Shown here: positions 1 to 8,796 of the stretch, one piece after another
Position numbering within the stretch: the first letter of the stretch is position 1
How the letters are laid out: each line of letters begins with the position of its first letter
Source of the DNA: Flavobacteriales bacterium
Lineage (GTDB): Bacteria; Bacteroidota; Bacteroidia; Flavobacteriales; Flavobacteriaceae
DNA: 15,660 bases
Reading direction: 5' to 3'
Assembly (NCBI GenBank): GCA_027008965.1
Contig: JALVDN010000054.1
Coordinates: forward strand, 1 to 15,660
Notes under the pieces: generated by a model
Databases searched by the model: none
The model's input: only the letters and a program-made list of their open reading frames with translations
Told to the model about the DNA's origin: nothing
Position numbers and translations under genes: made by a program

Positions 1-1
1 A

Positions 2-1069
2 TTATATTTGGGATCTTATCCCATCACACCCGCCACGGATATACTACAAGAATTATCCAAATACCGTATGTTGGATGTTATCGCTTTTCAAGCGGAAGAT
101 GAAATAGCGGGTGTGACATCGGCTATCGGTGCTTCTTTTGCCGGGAAATTAGCCATTACTACCACTTCAGGTCCCGGATTGGCGCTCAAAACCGAAGCCG
201 TTGGTTTGGCTGTGATGATGGAGTTGCCATTGGTAGTGGTAGACGTTCAACGGGGTGGACCTTCCACGGGACTTCCCACCAAAACCGAACAAGCGGATTT
301 GCTTCAAGCGCTTTTCGGAAGAAACGGAGAAAGTCCGGTGATTGTTTTGGCGGCTAAATCACCATCTGATGCCTTTGACATGGCCTTTATGGCTTCCAAA
401 TTGGCTTTGGAACATATGACTCCCGTAATTTTGTTAACAGACGGTTATATAGGTAACGGTTCTGAACCGTGGATGATCAAAAAACTGGCGGATTTGCCTG
501 AAATTAAACACCGGATGTTGAAGGAGAAAAAAGAAGGATGGAAACCTTATAAACGTGATCCCGAAACCTTGGCGCGTGATTGGGTTGTACCGGGAACACC
601 GGGTATGGAACATGTTTTGGGTGGATTGGAAAAAGATGAGGACGGACATATTTCATATGATCCCGAAAATCATCAAAAAATGGTTCAGTTACGTCAAGAA
701 AAAGTGGAAAGGGTTAAAAACTACATTCCTCCTGTCAAAGCCGAATTTGATCAAGAAGGTGAACTACTTGTTGTAGGATGGGGAGGAACTTACGGCTCAT
801 TGAAAAATGCAGTGAAAGAAATGAAAACAAAGGGATATAAAGTCGGATTGGCACATTTTAATTATATCAACCCCCTTCCCAAAGGAGTGGAAAATGTGTT
901 TTCCAAGTATAAAAAAATCATTGTGCCCGAATTGAATATGGGACAATTTGCCAATTATTTACGAATGAAATATCCTCAATTTACATATCACCAATTTAAC
1001 AAGGTTCAAGGTTTGCCTTTCTATACAGGTGAACTTGTAGAGGCTTTTGAAAAACTTCTTAAAAACTAA
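2..1069 (+). CDS. korA: 2-oxoglutarate (2-oxoacid):ferredoxin oxidoreductase, alpha subunit, 5'-truncated
   Basis: This is the 3' part of a CoA-dependent 2-oxoacid:ferredoxin oxidoreductase alpha subunit. The enzyme decarboxylates 2-oxoglutarate (or a related 2-oxoacid) to the acyl-CoA and passes electrons to ferredoxin. The open frame runs to the left edge, so the start is outside the window. The TTG at 8 is internal. The visible sequence begins at the family motif GSYPITPATDI. It continues with EDEIAGVTSAIGASFAGK and the TTTSGPGLALKTEA and VDVQRGGPSTGLPTKTEQ blocks, which are hallmarks of the pyruvate/2-oxoglutarate oxidoreductase alpha domain. In Bacteroidota this subunit usually carries an N-terminal gamma domain, making it about 600 residues; only about 355 are seen. 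The stop codon abuts the ATG of korB, so the two are translationally linked. Family assignment is firm; 2-oxoglutarate as substrate is inferred from the usual Bacteroidota pair. Confidence 0.93.
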   Translation, partial: LYLGSYPITPATDILQELSKYRMLDVIAFQAEDEIAGVTSAIGASFAGKLAITTTSGPGLALKTEAVGLAVMMELPLVVVDVQRGGPSTGLPTKTEQADLLQALFGRNGESPVIVLAAKSPSDAFDMAFMASKLALEHMTPVILLTDGYIGNGSEPWMIKKLADLPEIKHRMLKEKKEGWKPYKRDPETLARDWVVPGTPGMEHVLGGLEKDEDGHISYDPENHQKMVQLRQEKVERVKNYIPPVKAEFDQEGELLVVGWGGTYGSLKNAVKEMKTKGYKVGLAHFNYINPLPKGVENVFSKYKKIIVPELNMGQFANYLRMKYPQFTYHQFNKVQGLPFYTGELVEAFEKLLKN

Positions 1070-2062
1070 ATGACTATGGCAACAACACTTGTAAAATATA
1101 CGTTTAAAGATTTCCAAAGTGATCAGGAAGTACGTTGGTGTCCGGGATGTGATGATTATGTCATCTTGAGATCCATCCAAAAGGCACTCCCATTGATGAA
1201 TGTGCCAAAAGAAAAAATTGTTTTTGTTTCCGGAATCGGGTGTTCATCGCGCTTTCCCTATTACATGGCCAATTATGGCTTACATACCATTCACGGCCGT
1301 GCTCCTGCCATTGCCACCGGTATTAAATTAGCCAATCCGGATTTGAGTGTTTTTGTGATGACCGGTGACGGTGATGCCATGGCTATTGGAGGAAACCATT
1401 TTATCCATGCCATCAGGAGAAACATGGATTTAAACATTGTATTGTTTAATAATGAAATTTACGGTTTGACCAAAGGGCAGTTTTCACCTACCACACCCCT
1501 TGGATTAAAAACCAAAACTTCGCCTTATGGAAATACACAACCTCCCTTCACCCCCGGAGAGTTGACCTTGGGGGCCAATGGAAAGTTTTTTGCACGAGTA
1601 GCGGGAAATGATTCCAAAAATCAAGTAAATATTTATGTTCAAGCCCATGCCTTCAAAGGAACCGCTGTGGTGGAAGTGCTTCAAAATTGTGTGATATTCA
1701 ATGACGGAGCCTATAAATTTTGGACGGATAAAGAAGTAAGGGACGAACATCAATTGTTTGTAGAACATGGTAAACCCATGATTTTCGGTAAAAATAAAGA
1801 CAAAGGTTTGATTTTGGACGGATTGAAATTAAAAGCAGTTAAAATCGGAGAAAACGGAATCACCGAAAAAGACATTTTAGTACATGATGCACATAATCCT
1901 GATCCTACACTGCATTTGATGTTGATTAATTTGAGAAATCCTTTGGTGACCGGAATTATCCGTGAAGTGAGAGAAGAAACCCTCGAAGAAAGAGAGCAAA
2001 AAATAACCGACACGGTGAAAAAACAAAGCAATATCAAATCTTTTGACGATTTGATAAGTTGA
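1070..2062 (+). CDS. korB: 2-oxoglutarate (2-oxoacid):ferredoxin oxidoreductase, beta subunit
   Basis: This is the thiamine-diphosphate and 4Fe-4S binding beta subunit, 330 aa, partner of the preceding alpha subunit in a cytoplasmic complex. Visible motifs are CPGC (C24, C27), GIGC (C58) and a later Cys at NCVIF (C207), the four expected cluster ligands. The diphosphate/Mg site is TGDGDAMAIGG (about 98-108) followed by LFNNEIYGLTKGQ (about 125-137), with FSPTTP after it. Length is normal for the family. The first ATG directly follows the korA stop. A second ATG six bases on (1076, giving MATTLVKY) is an equally reasonable start and better resembles known N termini. A strong hairpin terminator follows the gene, so it ends the kor transcript. 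Confidence 0.94.
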   Translation: MTMATTLVKYTFKDFQSDQEVRWCPGCDDYVILRSIQKALPLMNVPKEKIVFVSGIGCSSRFPYYMANYGLHTIHGRAPAIATGIKLANPDLSVFVMTGDGDAMAIGGNHFIHAIRRNMDLNIVLFNNEIYGLTKGQFSPTTPLGLKTKTSPYGNTQPPFTPGELTLGANGKFFARVAGNDSKNQVNIYVQAHAFKGTAVVEVLQNCVIFNDGAYKFWTDKEVRDEHQLFVEHGKPMIFGKNKDKGLILDGLKLKAVKIGENGITEKDILVHDAHNPDPTLHLMLINLRNPLVTGIIREVREETLEEREQKITDTVKKQSNIKSFDDLIS

Positions 2063-2084
2063 ATAAGCTAAATTTTAACTTATG

Positions 2085-2113
2085 AAAAGGCCGGAATTTT
2101 CCGGTCTTTTTTT
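2085..2113 (+). terminator. Rho-independent terminator after korB
   Basis: The stem GGCCGGAA/TTCCGGTC (one G-U pair, small loop) at 2089-2106 is flanked by AAAA on the left and a run of seven T on the right. This is a textbook intrinsic terminator for the kor operon. It lies only 12 nt before the folP start codon. Confidence 0.85.
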
Positions 2114-2125
2114 ATATTGCAAGCG

Positions 2126-2959
2126 ATGAAAAAATTATTTTTTAATTGTAAATCCGGGCTACATTCATTTGACCCTCCCCTGGTGATGGGTATTGTCAAT
2201 ATGACCCCAGATTCCTTTTATGAGCAAAGTCGTACAGGGAACGATGATTTATTTAGGAAAGTGGAAAAAATGCTTTATGACGGAGCGGATATTATTGATA
2301 TAGGCGGTTATTCTACACGTCCGGGAGCCAAAGATATTTCCTTAAACGAAGAATTGAAAAGAGTAATCCCCGCTATAGAGAAAATAAAAAATCATTTCCC
2401 TGAAGTACTGATTTCCATAGATGCATTCAGAAGCCAAGTGGCCGAAGAAGCCATTCAAGCGGGCGCTTGTATGGTCAATGATGTTTCGGGCGGACAAATG
2501 GATAACAAAATGTTTGAAACCGTAGCCCGATATCAAGTGCCTTATGTTTTGACGCATATTCAAGGTACTCCTGCCACCATGCAGGAAAATCCTCAATACG
2601 AGGATGTGGTTCTTGAAATCAACAGGTTTTTTGCAAAACGGATAAAAAAATTACACGCTTTAGGTGTGAATGATATTATCATAGACCCCGGATTCGGTTT
2701 CGGTAAAACTTTGGACCATAATTATGAGATTTTAAAAAAACTTGAATATTTTCATTGGAATGAAAAACCTTTATTAATTGGCATTTCCCGTAAATCCATG
2801 CTATATAAATTACTTCACGGAAAACCTGAAGAAATGCTCAACGCAACAACTGTGGTTCACACCATAGCATTGATGAAAAAAGCATCCATTTTAAGGGTGC
2901 ATGACGTAAAAGAAGCCGTGGAGGCCATTAAAATTATTAAGCAGTTGGAAGAAGTCTAA
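2126..2959 (+). CDS. folP: Dihydropteroate synthase
   Basis: This enzyme condenses 4-aminobenzoate with 6-hydroxymethyl-dihydropterin diphosphate to form dihydropteroate in folate synthesis. It is a cytoplasmic TIM-barrel protein of 277 aa, the normal length. Signature motifs are all present: MGIVNMTPDSF (21-31), DIGGYSTRPGA (58-68), SIDAF (97-101), NDVSGG (118-123), IIDPGFGFGKT (185-195), the SRKS substrate loop (221-224) and the C-terminal RVHDV (257-261). I chose the ATG at 2126; a TTG at 2117 in frame lies against the terminator T-run and adds only three residues. The gene starts 12 nt after the korB terminator, so it needs read-through or a very short own leader. It converges on cdd with a two-base gap. 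Confidence 0.95.
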   Translation: MKKLFFNCKSGLHSFDPPLVMGIVNMTPDSFYEQSRTGNDDLFRKVEKMLYDGADIIDIGGYSTRPGAKDISLNEELKRVIPAIEKIKNHFPEVLISIDAFRSQVAEEAIQAGACMVNDVSGGQMDNKMFETVARYQVPYVLTHIQGTPATMQENPQYEDVVLEINRFFAKRIKKLHALGVNDIIIDPGFGFGKTLDHNYEILKKLEYFHWNEKPLLIGISRKSMLYKLLHGKPEEMLNATTVVHTIALMKKASILRVHDVKEAVEAIKIIKQLEEV

Positions 2960-2961
2960 AA

Positions 2962-3444
2962 TTATTTTAATTCTTTTCCCGAAAAAACCAATGGCAAAAT
3001 ATTTTCCAATGAATCGGTTTTCCAAATAGGGCCAGTTTCTCCCGAGAAATAAATTTCAATTGGTTTGTTCTGTTTGGTTTCATATTCGGCAATAGCCTGG
3101 CGGCACGCACCACACGGAGGTACGGGTTGATCCACTTTTTTTGTTTCGGATTTGGCAGAAATATACATGGAAATAATTTCCTGTCCGGGATAATTGGATC
3201 CGGCAGACCAGATGGCCACTCTTTCGGCGCACATCCCCGATGGAAAAGCCGCATTCTCTTGATTGTTGCCGGTTACTATGATTCCGTTACCCAGCAATAT
3301 AGCCGTACCTACTTTAAAATGGGAATAAGGCGCATACGCCGAATCCCTGGCCTTTTCTGCGGCCTTTTTGAGTTTTTGAATATTTTCGGGAAGTTCATCC
3401 GGCCGGTATTCTTCTATCCAAACCGGAATTTGAAATTTTTTCAT
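2962..3444 (-). CDS. cdd: Cytidine deaminase
   Basis: This is a zinc-dependent hydrolase that deaminates cytidine and deoxycytidine to uridine and deoxyuridine in pyrimidine salvage. At 160 aa it is the homotetrameric-type length. Zinc and catalytic residues are visible as CAER (C72, catalytic E74) and PPCGACRQ (C111, C114), with YAPYSHFKVG and GNNQENAAFPSG as substrate-binding blocks. It is the last gene of the porU-porV-cdd cluster, starting seven bases after the porV stop, so it is probably co-transcribed with those secretion genes. The same gene order is seen in other Flavobacteriia as far as I recall. It ends two bases from folP, tail to tail, with no obvious terminator between them. Confidence 0.95.
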   Translation of the reverse strand: MKKFQIPVWIEEYRPDELPENIQKLKKAAEKARDSAYAPYSHFKVGTAILLGNGIIVTGNNQENAAFPSGMCAERVAIWSAGSNYPGQEIISMYISAKSETKKVDQPVPPCGACRQAIAEYETKQNKPIEIYFSGETGPIWKTDSLENILPLVFSGKELK

Positions 3445-3451
3445 CGCAATA

Positions 3452-4606
3452 TTATTGTTTTTCTTTACTCGGAGCTTTGTCCAAAAAGAAAGTAAGCGAA
3501 AACCGCATGGTTCCGTCCAAAGGCGTTCTGATAGGAGAAGTGGAGAAAAGATATGATAAGTCTAAAATCACATAATTGTATTTAAATCCCGCTCCCACTG
3601 TGAGGTATTTTCGTTTTCCTTTGATCTCACTCTCATGGAAATAGCCTGCTCTTACATTGAATGCATCCATATAAGTGTATTCCAAGCCTGCACTCCATTG
3701 AAATTCCTTTAATTCTTCATTAAATCCACCGGGGGCATCCGAAAACGATTGAAAAATTCCTTGCACCCAACCCACATTATCGTCTTTTCCGGAGATAATT
3801 TGTCCGCTATTATCTCTCAAAGGTGGAGTAGGAACCAAAAGTTTGTTGGTTTCCAATTGAAAACGAATGACATTATATGCGTCGGTTTGATAGTCGAAAC
3901 CTGCGGCTAGCTTGAGGTTGCTCGGAAGAAAATCACCGTCTCCGATGTTGTTATACTTGATTTTCGGACCCAAGTTCATCAGATTAAACGCCAAACGGTA
4001 TTTACCCGTGGCTTCACCACCCAAATCAAAATCATTTGATTGGTAAAAACCCGATAAATCCACGGCAAAACTTTTGCCTGCTGTAGCATCGGATTGGGAT
4101 GTCTCCAATTTCAAATCCGAAACAATAAATCGTAAGCTCACGGCCGAGCCGAAATGATCAGATAATTTCAAACCATAGGTTGCATCAATGGCAAATTCAT
4201 TGGGGCTAACAGTACCGATATCGTTTCCGTTTATATCGGTCAAATTGATTTTTCCCAAACCGAAATATCTTAAACTCATGGAGAGTGTGCTACGATGGTT
4301 GAGTTTGGAATATCCCGACAAGTAAAGCAAATTGATATCATTTACGAGTTTACTCAAATAGGGGGTATAACTAACTCCAATACCGAAATCATGATCCATA
4401 AAAATATATTTGGACGGATTCCAAAATTGAGCATAGACATCCGGTGTGGTGGCCGCACCTTGGTCGCCCAAGCCGGCCGCTCTTGCATCGGGAGATATCA
4501 ATAAAAAAGGAACGGCGGTGGTTATAACCCTGGTATCGGCATTTTGTGCTTTGCCTAGGATCATCATCAAGCCGGCCAACAATGTCACAATATTTCTTAA
4601 CCTCAT
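3452..4606 (-). CDS. porV: Type IX secretion outer-membrane protein PorV (LptO)
   Basis: This is a FadL-like outer-membrane beta-barrel of the type IX secretion system. It collects cargo from the SprA translocon and presents it to the PorU sortase. The 384-aa protein starts at MRLRNIV, followed by a clear signal peptide (hydrophobic about 5-17, ending near GKAQ). An upstream in-frame ATG at 4666 would add 20 polar residues before the signal and overlap porU, so I rejected it. The early block SPDARAAGLGDQGAATTPDVYAQFWNPSKY is diagnostic for PorV-type proteins. Alternating hydrophobic strands continue to the C terminus, which ends in MRFSLTFFLDK, a typical barrel closure. It begins 35 bases after porU and precedes cdd, consistent with one operon. 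Confidence 0.93.
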   Translation of the reverse strand: MRLRNIVTLLAGLMMILGKAQNADTRVITTAVPFLLISPDARAAGLGDQGAATTPDVYAQFWNPSKYIFMDHDFGIGVSYTPYLSKLVNDINLLYLSGYSKLNHRSTLSMSLRYFGLGKINLTDINGNDIGTVSPNEFAIDATYGLKLSDHFGSAVSLRFIVSDLKLETSQSDATAGKSFAVDLSGFYQSNDFDLGGEATGKYRLAFNLMNLGPKIKYNNIGDGDFLPSNLKLAAGFDYQTDAYNVIRFQLETNKLLVPTPPLRDNSGQIISGKDDNVGWVQGIFQSFSDAPGGFNEELKEFQWSAGLEYTYMDAFNVRAGYFHESEIKGKRKYLTVGAGFKYNYVILDLSYLFSTSPIRTPLDGTMRFSLTFFLDKAPSKEKQ

Positions 4607-4641
4607 AGTTTTAGTCTTAGCGTTACAAATATAAGTTTTTA

Positions 4642-7600
4642 TCATAGTTTCACAAGTTTTTCCCATTTTTTGAGTGTTTTTCCGTCGGAGGTACGCACTG
4701 ATATTTTGTAAAAATAAACGCCTTTTCCGATTTTGTTTCCAAAATCATCCCTTCCGTTCCAATGTATATCCCTTGATGTAAATCCTTCATTTATAATGGT
4801 TTGATAAGTATGCCAAACCATTTTTCCACTAACGGAATAAACTTCAACCTGCACTTCAAGCGGTTCAAAAGGACGATTGTGTGTAAACCAAAATTCGGTA
4901 TAATCAATGAACGGATTGGGATAGTTCAAAACTTTCTCCAAAGTAAGTTCGTTTTTCTCTACAACTTTAAAAGATAGTTCGGCTTCGCCTTTATTGTTAT
5001 GCACATCCCAGGCTGTCAATTTGAGCGTATGCAATCCGGGGTCCAAATCAAAGAGTTTGTATTTGATTTTACCTTTTTTGTAAGTGTTTTCTTCTGTTTC
5101 ATAATAATCATTTAGTTTGAATGTGAGTTGCGGATCATCATCAATTACGGCAATAATATCGTGGCCTACACCCCCAACGGTATTGATACCGCTATCGTCT
5201 TCCAATTTAACCAACAAAAACGGGTTGGTATCCGTGATGCCACCGTCGGCAAAATTGTAGTCGTTCATATAAAGGAAAATATTGGGAGGCGTATTATCTG
5301 CCGTATAATTAGAAGCTAAACCTCCAATCACTATATTGGTGTCCACACCTTTTAAAATGTTTTCTTCTTCTTTGGCATATAAACTTATTTTTCCTCTTCC
5401 ATACGCCGGCTTAATATCTTTCGGTACGATGAACTCAAATGAGAAAGTGCCGTTGTTCACCCGGCTTTGTCCTCTGAAAATGGCCGGACCCAATTTGGTG
5501 AAAACCGTATCCTGTCCGGGAACATGATCATTGTTTAGTGTCCGGGTTTCTATCTTTTTATCAAAAATGACAGGATGAACCGTGCCGTTAAAACCCGAGA
5601 GCAAATTTCCGTTACCGTCTTGAACCTCGCCTTCAATACGCACCAGTTCAAGCGCACGAATAGTATCTTGACTTTGCGAATGAATTTGGGTTATCACAAT
5701 CTCTGGTTCAGGAAAATGCAGTGGCATGGCCGGATCGCCCAATAGGGATATTTTTTTATTGAGGGATGAATAAACGTTTTTGGTTTCCAACAATGCCTCG
5801 CCGGGTGTCCGGAAATGGGTAAACGAGCCGGTTTCGGTCCCAAATAGATATTTGTAGTAAACTTTATTGAAAAACATGGCGGCGGAGGCACTGATTTCTC
5901 TTGTGGTGGTGAGCAATTGAACGGCTCCGCCCAATTTGTTTTTAATGAGAATCTCGGCACCCGATACCAATTCCGGGTTGTCAAAACGTCCGAACTCGCA
6001 AGTGACGGTGGAAACAAACGGAAGTTTATCAATATTCCTCAACGAACGGATCTCGGGGAGATTGAAAATACGTTCATGTGTCCAACCGTATTCATTTCCG
6101 TGTCCGATAAAATTGAGAATCAACATACCTTTTTCAAAAGCATTGAGCAAGTCCCGTTTGGCATCGGGATAGCGGTATCCTCCGGCAGATGAAACCTGCG
6201 GATAGGCATCCAAATATATTTTGTTTAGATTGACAAAAGGGTGGTGTGTTTCAATATCCCGGGCGATTTCCAAAGTGCTCCACAATAAACCCAATTCCCA
6301 TGCACTGGACGGTCGGTCGGCATCATCGGCCAAAAGGGTCACCGTATTGTGCCAGTTTCCGTAAGTGGAAGGGTTGTAATAATGCAATAATTTGTCAGTG
6401 ATAACGCCGGCTTCTTCTTCATCTTTCACCGGTATTCTACCAATGGTCATGTCCGGAAGTCCCCAACTGCTTTCCAAATGTCCTTCGTTCAAATCGGTCA
6501 TGACAAAAAAATCATCTGTCACAAAAGAAGATACTAACGAAAAACTCTGTTGGCTTTGATAGGAAGGTATAACATTGGTGTTTTCATCCTCGTCAAACAT
6601 CAAATTTTTGAAATCCCATGACGTGTCACCCAATAAGGTTACGTACTTCAATTGTTGTCCGGATTCAAAATAAACATATCTCAAATAATTCCGGATAGGA
6701 GCAATATCTTGTGTTCCGTTGCCGAATTCCAAATAAATTTCTTCCAACGGGGCAAAAAATGCATGTAATCCACGTTCTTGATGAAAAGCCACATACCGCT
6801 CGGCTTGTGAACGGAATCTTTCGGGAGCAATGATGATATAGTCGGGAGGTGTATAACTCCCCGAAGCATAAAAAGTATCCCAACGTAAATCCATATTTTT
6901 TACACGGGGATTTCCGGGCTTTACGGGTTCCAAAAATTCATCCGTGACGGTTACATATTTTCCTTCTGTCATTCCGGCCGCCTTGAAAGAAAAGCTATTT
7001 CCCGAAGCAGGTAAATAAGTAGCCTCAAACGGATTGGTCACATCCCAAATTTCATCCAGTTGGCCGGTGCCGGAAAGTTGATATTCCACCACACCACTTG
7101 TATTTTGCTGGGCCGGATGCGAAAAAACAAAACTTTTTCCGCCCACGCTCAATGAGCAATAAGCATCCACCGAGATATAATCCAAAAAAACCTTGGCGGC
7201 GGGATAACCGTTGTCATTATAAACCATGCTGATGTTGATTTTGTCGCCCGTAACCGCTATACTGTCGGTTAAAACGGTTTTCACGGCATGAATGCCATTG
7301 GCTTGTAAAATGGGGAACAAAGCGGGCAAATTGTAGGTGCCCATAGTCTGATTGTTCACCTTAATTGTTACGTTTGAAACGGCGGGATTATCCGTAGCCA
7401 ACTTGAATGTGACCTTTATTTTTTTTGAAGCGATACGATTTCTGAAATGCATTTCAAAATGACGCGTGGCTTGGCCGTAGTTGAAATTATTACCATACCA
7501 TTCCCTCCCCAGTTTCACAATATTCACACTATCCTTTTCGTAGTAGCGATGTGCCAGATATTCCGTAAAGGAAACCACAGGCGTTCCGGATGGCTCGGTG

Positions 7601-8460
7601 TATGCTTGCATTCTTTTCCCCGGCGAATTTCCTATTTTCAGATAATAATACTTTTTATCCGAGTAGATATTGTTATGCGTTTGATATTCGGGATTCCATT
7701 CACGACCTGTTCCATAGAACAAAACATAATCCCCCGCATCAAAGGACCCGTCGTTTTCGCCGTGCACCTGAATGGCCAGTTCTGCCAACTCTTGGGGCAT
7801 ACCACTATCGTTAGCCAGCGGAAGCATTTGCCCGCCCCAACCGTAAATACTGATATTTCGCGGATCAATTTGACTTGTATTCACCCCCAACGACTCCAAA
7901 AATGTTTTGTCCAATTTATACACTCCCGTTTGTCCAATCTCAAACCGGTACCACTTTCCGTCACTCAAAGGCGAGTGGGTGAGTGCTGCACGGTTCATCC
8001 TGTTACCAACCTGCCTTCCTTCTTTCCACCCGATTTCAAAAGCATCCAGCTTATAATATCTTCCATCCTTGCGGATAATAGCATTCACCTTCATCAAAGT
8101 TCCCTTCTTACGACGCCCCGACAAAGGAAAAACTTGCGCCGAAAAACGCTCCGGAACACTGCTCAAACGTAATGCCTTCACCATGTAATGGGGTAGGGGT
8201 GAATAGGAAACCGCCTTAAACTTAACCGAAGAAACATCCGCAAGAGTTCCCTCAAATTGCTTTATATAGAAAACCATCCCATCCTCAAAAACATATTTGT
8301 CATCATCAAAAAGCGCGTGAAACAAAGGATTGAACTTTTTAGACTTCTCTTGCGGTGGAATTTTCCAACGTATTGAAATATAATGCGTTGATTGTGCATA
8401 AAAAATGGACAAAACCAAGAAAGACGCTATGGACAAAAAGAATTTTCGGTTCATCTTCAA
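4642..8460 (-). CDS. porU: Type IX secretion sortase PorU (C25 gingipain-like peptidase)
   Basis: This is the cell-surface cysteine protease of the type IX secretion system. It removes the C-terminal sorting domain from cargo and attaches cargo to lipopolysaccharide. The 1272-aa protein begins MKMNRKFF with a signal peptide ending near residue 23 (FYAQS). A long N-terminal beta-rich part is followed by the C25 peptidase domain from about 539 (PDYIIIAPERF). The catalytic His is in FIGHGNEYGW (H787) and the catalytic Cys in TVTCEFGRFD (C821), 34 residues apart as in gingipains. The C terminus from about 1173 (LEKVLNYPNPF) is a FlgD-like/sorting-type domain ending in GVYFYKISV and a Lys-rich tail. 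The start may equally be the next Met, two codons on. The prophage lies just upstream. Confidence 0.95.
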   Translation of the reverse strand: MKMNRKFFLSIASFLVLSIFYAQSTHYISIRWKIPPQEKSKKFNPLFHALFDDDKYVFEDGMVFYIKQFEGTLADVSSVKFKAVSYSPLPHYMVKALRLSSVPERFSAQVFPLSGRRKKGTLMKVNAIIRKDGRYYKLDAFEIGWKEGRQVGNRMNRAALTHSPLSDGKWYRFEIGQTGVYKLDKTFLESLGVNTSQIDPRNISIYGWGGQMLPLANDSGMPQELAELAIQVHGENDGSFDAGDYVLFYGTGREWNPEYQTHNNIYSDKKYYYLKIGNSPGKRMQAYTEPSGTPVVSFTEYLAHRYYEKDSVNIVKLGREWYGNNFNYGQATRHFEMHFRNRIASKKIKVTFKLATDNPAVSNVTIKVNNQTMGTYNLPALFPILQANGIHAVKTVLTDSIAVTGDKINISMVYNDNGYPAAKVFLDYISVDAYCSLSVGGKSFVFSHPAQQNTSGVVEYQLSGTGQLDEIWDVTNPFEATYLPASGNSFSFKAAGMTEGKYVTVTDEFLEPVKPGNPRVKNMDLRWDTFYASGSYTPPDYIIIAPERFRSQAERYVAFHQERGLHAFFAPLEEIYLEFGNGTQDIAPIRNYLRYVYFESGQQLKYVTLLGDTSWDFKNLMFDEDENTNVIPSYQSQQSFSLVSSFVTDDFFVMTDLNEGHLESSWGLPDMTIGRIPVKDEEEAGVITDKLLHYYNPSTYGNWHNTVTLLADDADRPSSAWELGLLWSTLEIARDIETHHPFVNLNKIYLDAYPQVSSAGGYRYPDAKRDLLNAFEKGMLILNFIGHGNEYGWTHERIFNLPEIRSLRNIDKLPFVSTVTCEFGRFDNPELVSGAEILIKNKLGGAVQLLTTTREISASAAMFFNKVYYKYLFGTETGSFTHFRTPGEALLETKNVYSSLNKKISLLGDPAMPLHFPEPEIVITQIHSQSQDTIRALELVRIEGEVQDGNGNLLSGFNGTVHPVIFDKKIETRTLNNDHVPGQDTVFTKLGPAIFRGQSRVNNGTFSFEFIVPKDIKPAYGRGKISLYAKEEENILKGVDTNIVIGGLASNYTADNTPPNIFLYMNDYNFADGGITDTNPFLLVKLEDDSGINTVGGVGHDIIAVIDDDPQLTFKLNDYYETEENTYKKGKIKYKLFDLDPGLHTLKLTAWDVHNNKGEAELSFKVVEKNELTLEKVLNYPNPFIDYTEFWFTHNRPFEPLEVQVEVYSVSGKMVWHTYQTIINEGFTSRDIHWNGRDDFGNKIGKGVYFYKISVRTSDGKTLKKWEKLVKL

Positions 8461-8554
8461 AAACTAAACGCACAACAACTAAAAAAACGCTTCTACTACG
8501 ATTTTATTTTGTTTTTACGAAAATAAACATAATAAAAAAATTTTATTTGAACGG

Positions 8555-8715
8555 ATAATTTTTTGGGCGCCTTTTGGCGTGCTCCGTTTAAATCTTGCTC
8601 TGCTCAAAGCATTTTTGTAAGTTGCCGTGCGGGGTCTCCTCGTCAGGCTCGGAGCCTCCTCCGGCAAACAAAAATGAGCTTTTCGCCTTCGCAAGGATAA
8701 CACTCCTATCCCCCT
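8555..8715. repeat. REP-like intergenic inverted-repeat element
   Basis: A nested inverted repeat is directly visible. CATTTTTGT (8610-8618) pairs with ACAAAAATG (8668-8676), TTGCCG (8622-8627) with CGGCAA (8662-8667), and inside these AGGCT (8645-8649) with AGCCT (8653-8657). A smaller hairpin, GCGCC-TTTT-GGCGT, precedes it around 8569-8582. The overall plan (a GC-rich opening, a hairpin, then a CTCCTATCCCC-type end) resembles dispersed intergenic repeats I know from Flavobacteriia genomes. That resemblance is from memory and untested. It may also act as a transcription barrier upstream of porU. Confidence 0.5.
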
Positions 8716-8796
8716 ACATTCCAAACGTCCGTTTTGGTGTGTGAGTGAAATTGTGGTTGCGCTATTGATTTTATTGGTTATTTGGTGGGTTTGATG

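Noticed and set aside
4607..4666. Upstream porV start at 4666
   Set aside because: It adds 20 polar residues ahead of a clear signal peptide and would overlap the end of porU; the ATG at 4606 is preferred.
7447..8172. 241-aa plus-strand frame inside porU
   Set aside because: Antisense shadow of a complete, motif-supported porU.
8721..8737. Imperfect palindrome CCAAACG-TC-CGTTTTGG as the prophage end
   Set aside because: It lacks a terminal TG arrangement typical of Mu-like ends and abuts the REP-like element, so it is more likely host sequence; not excluded.
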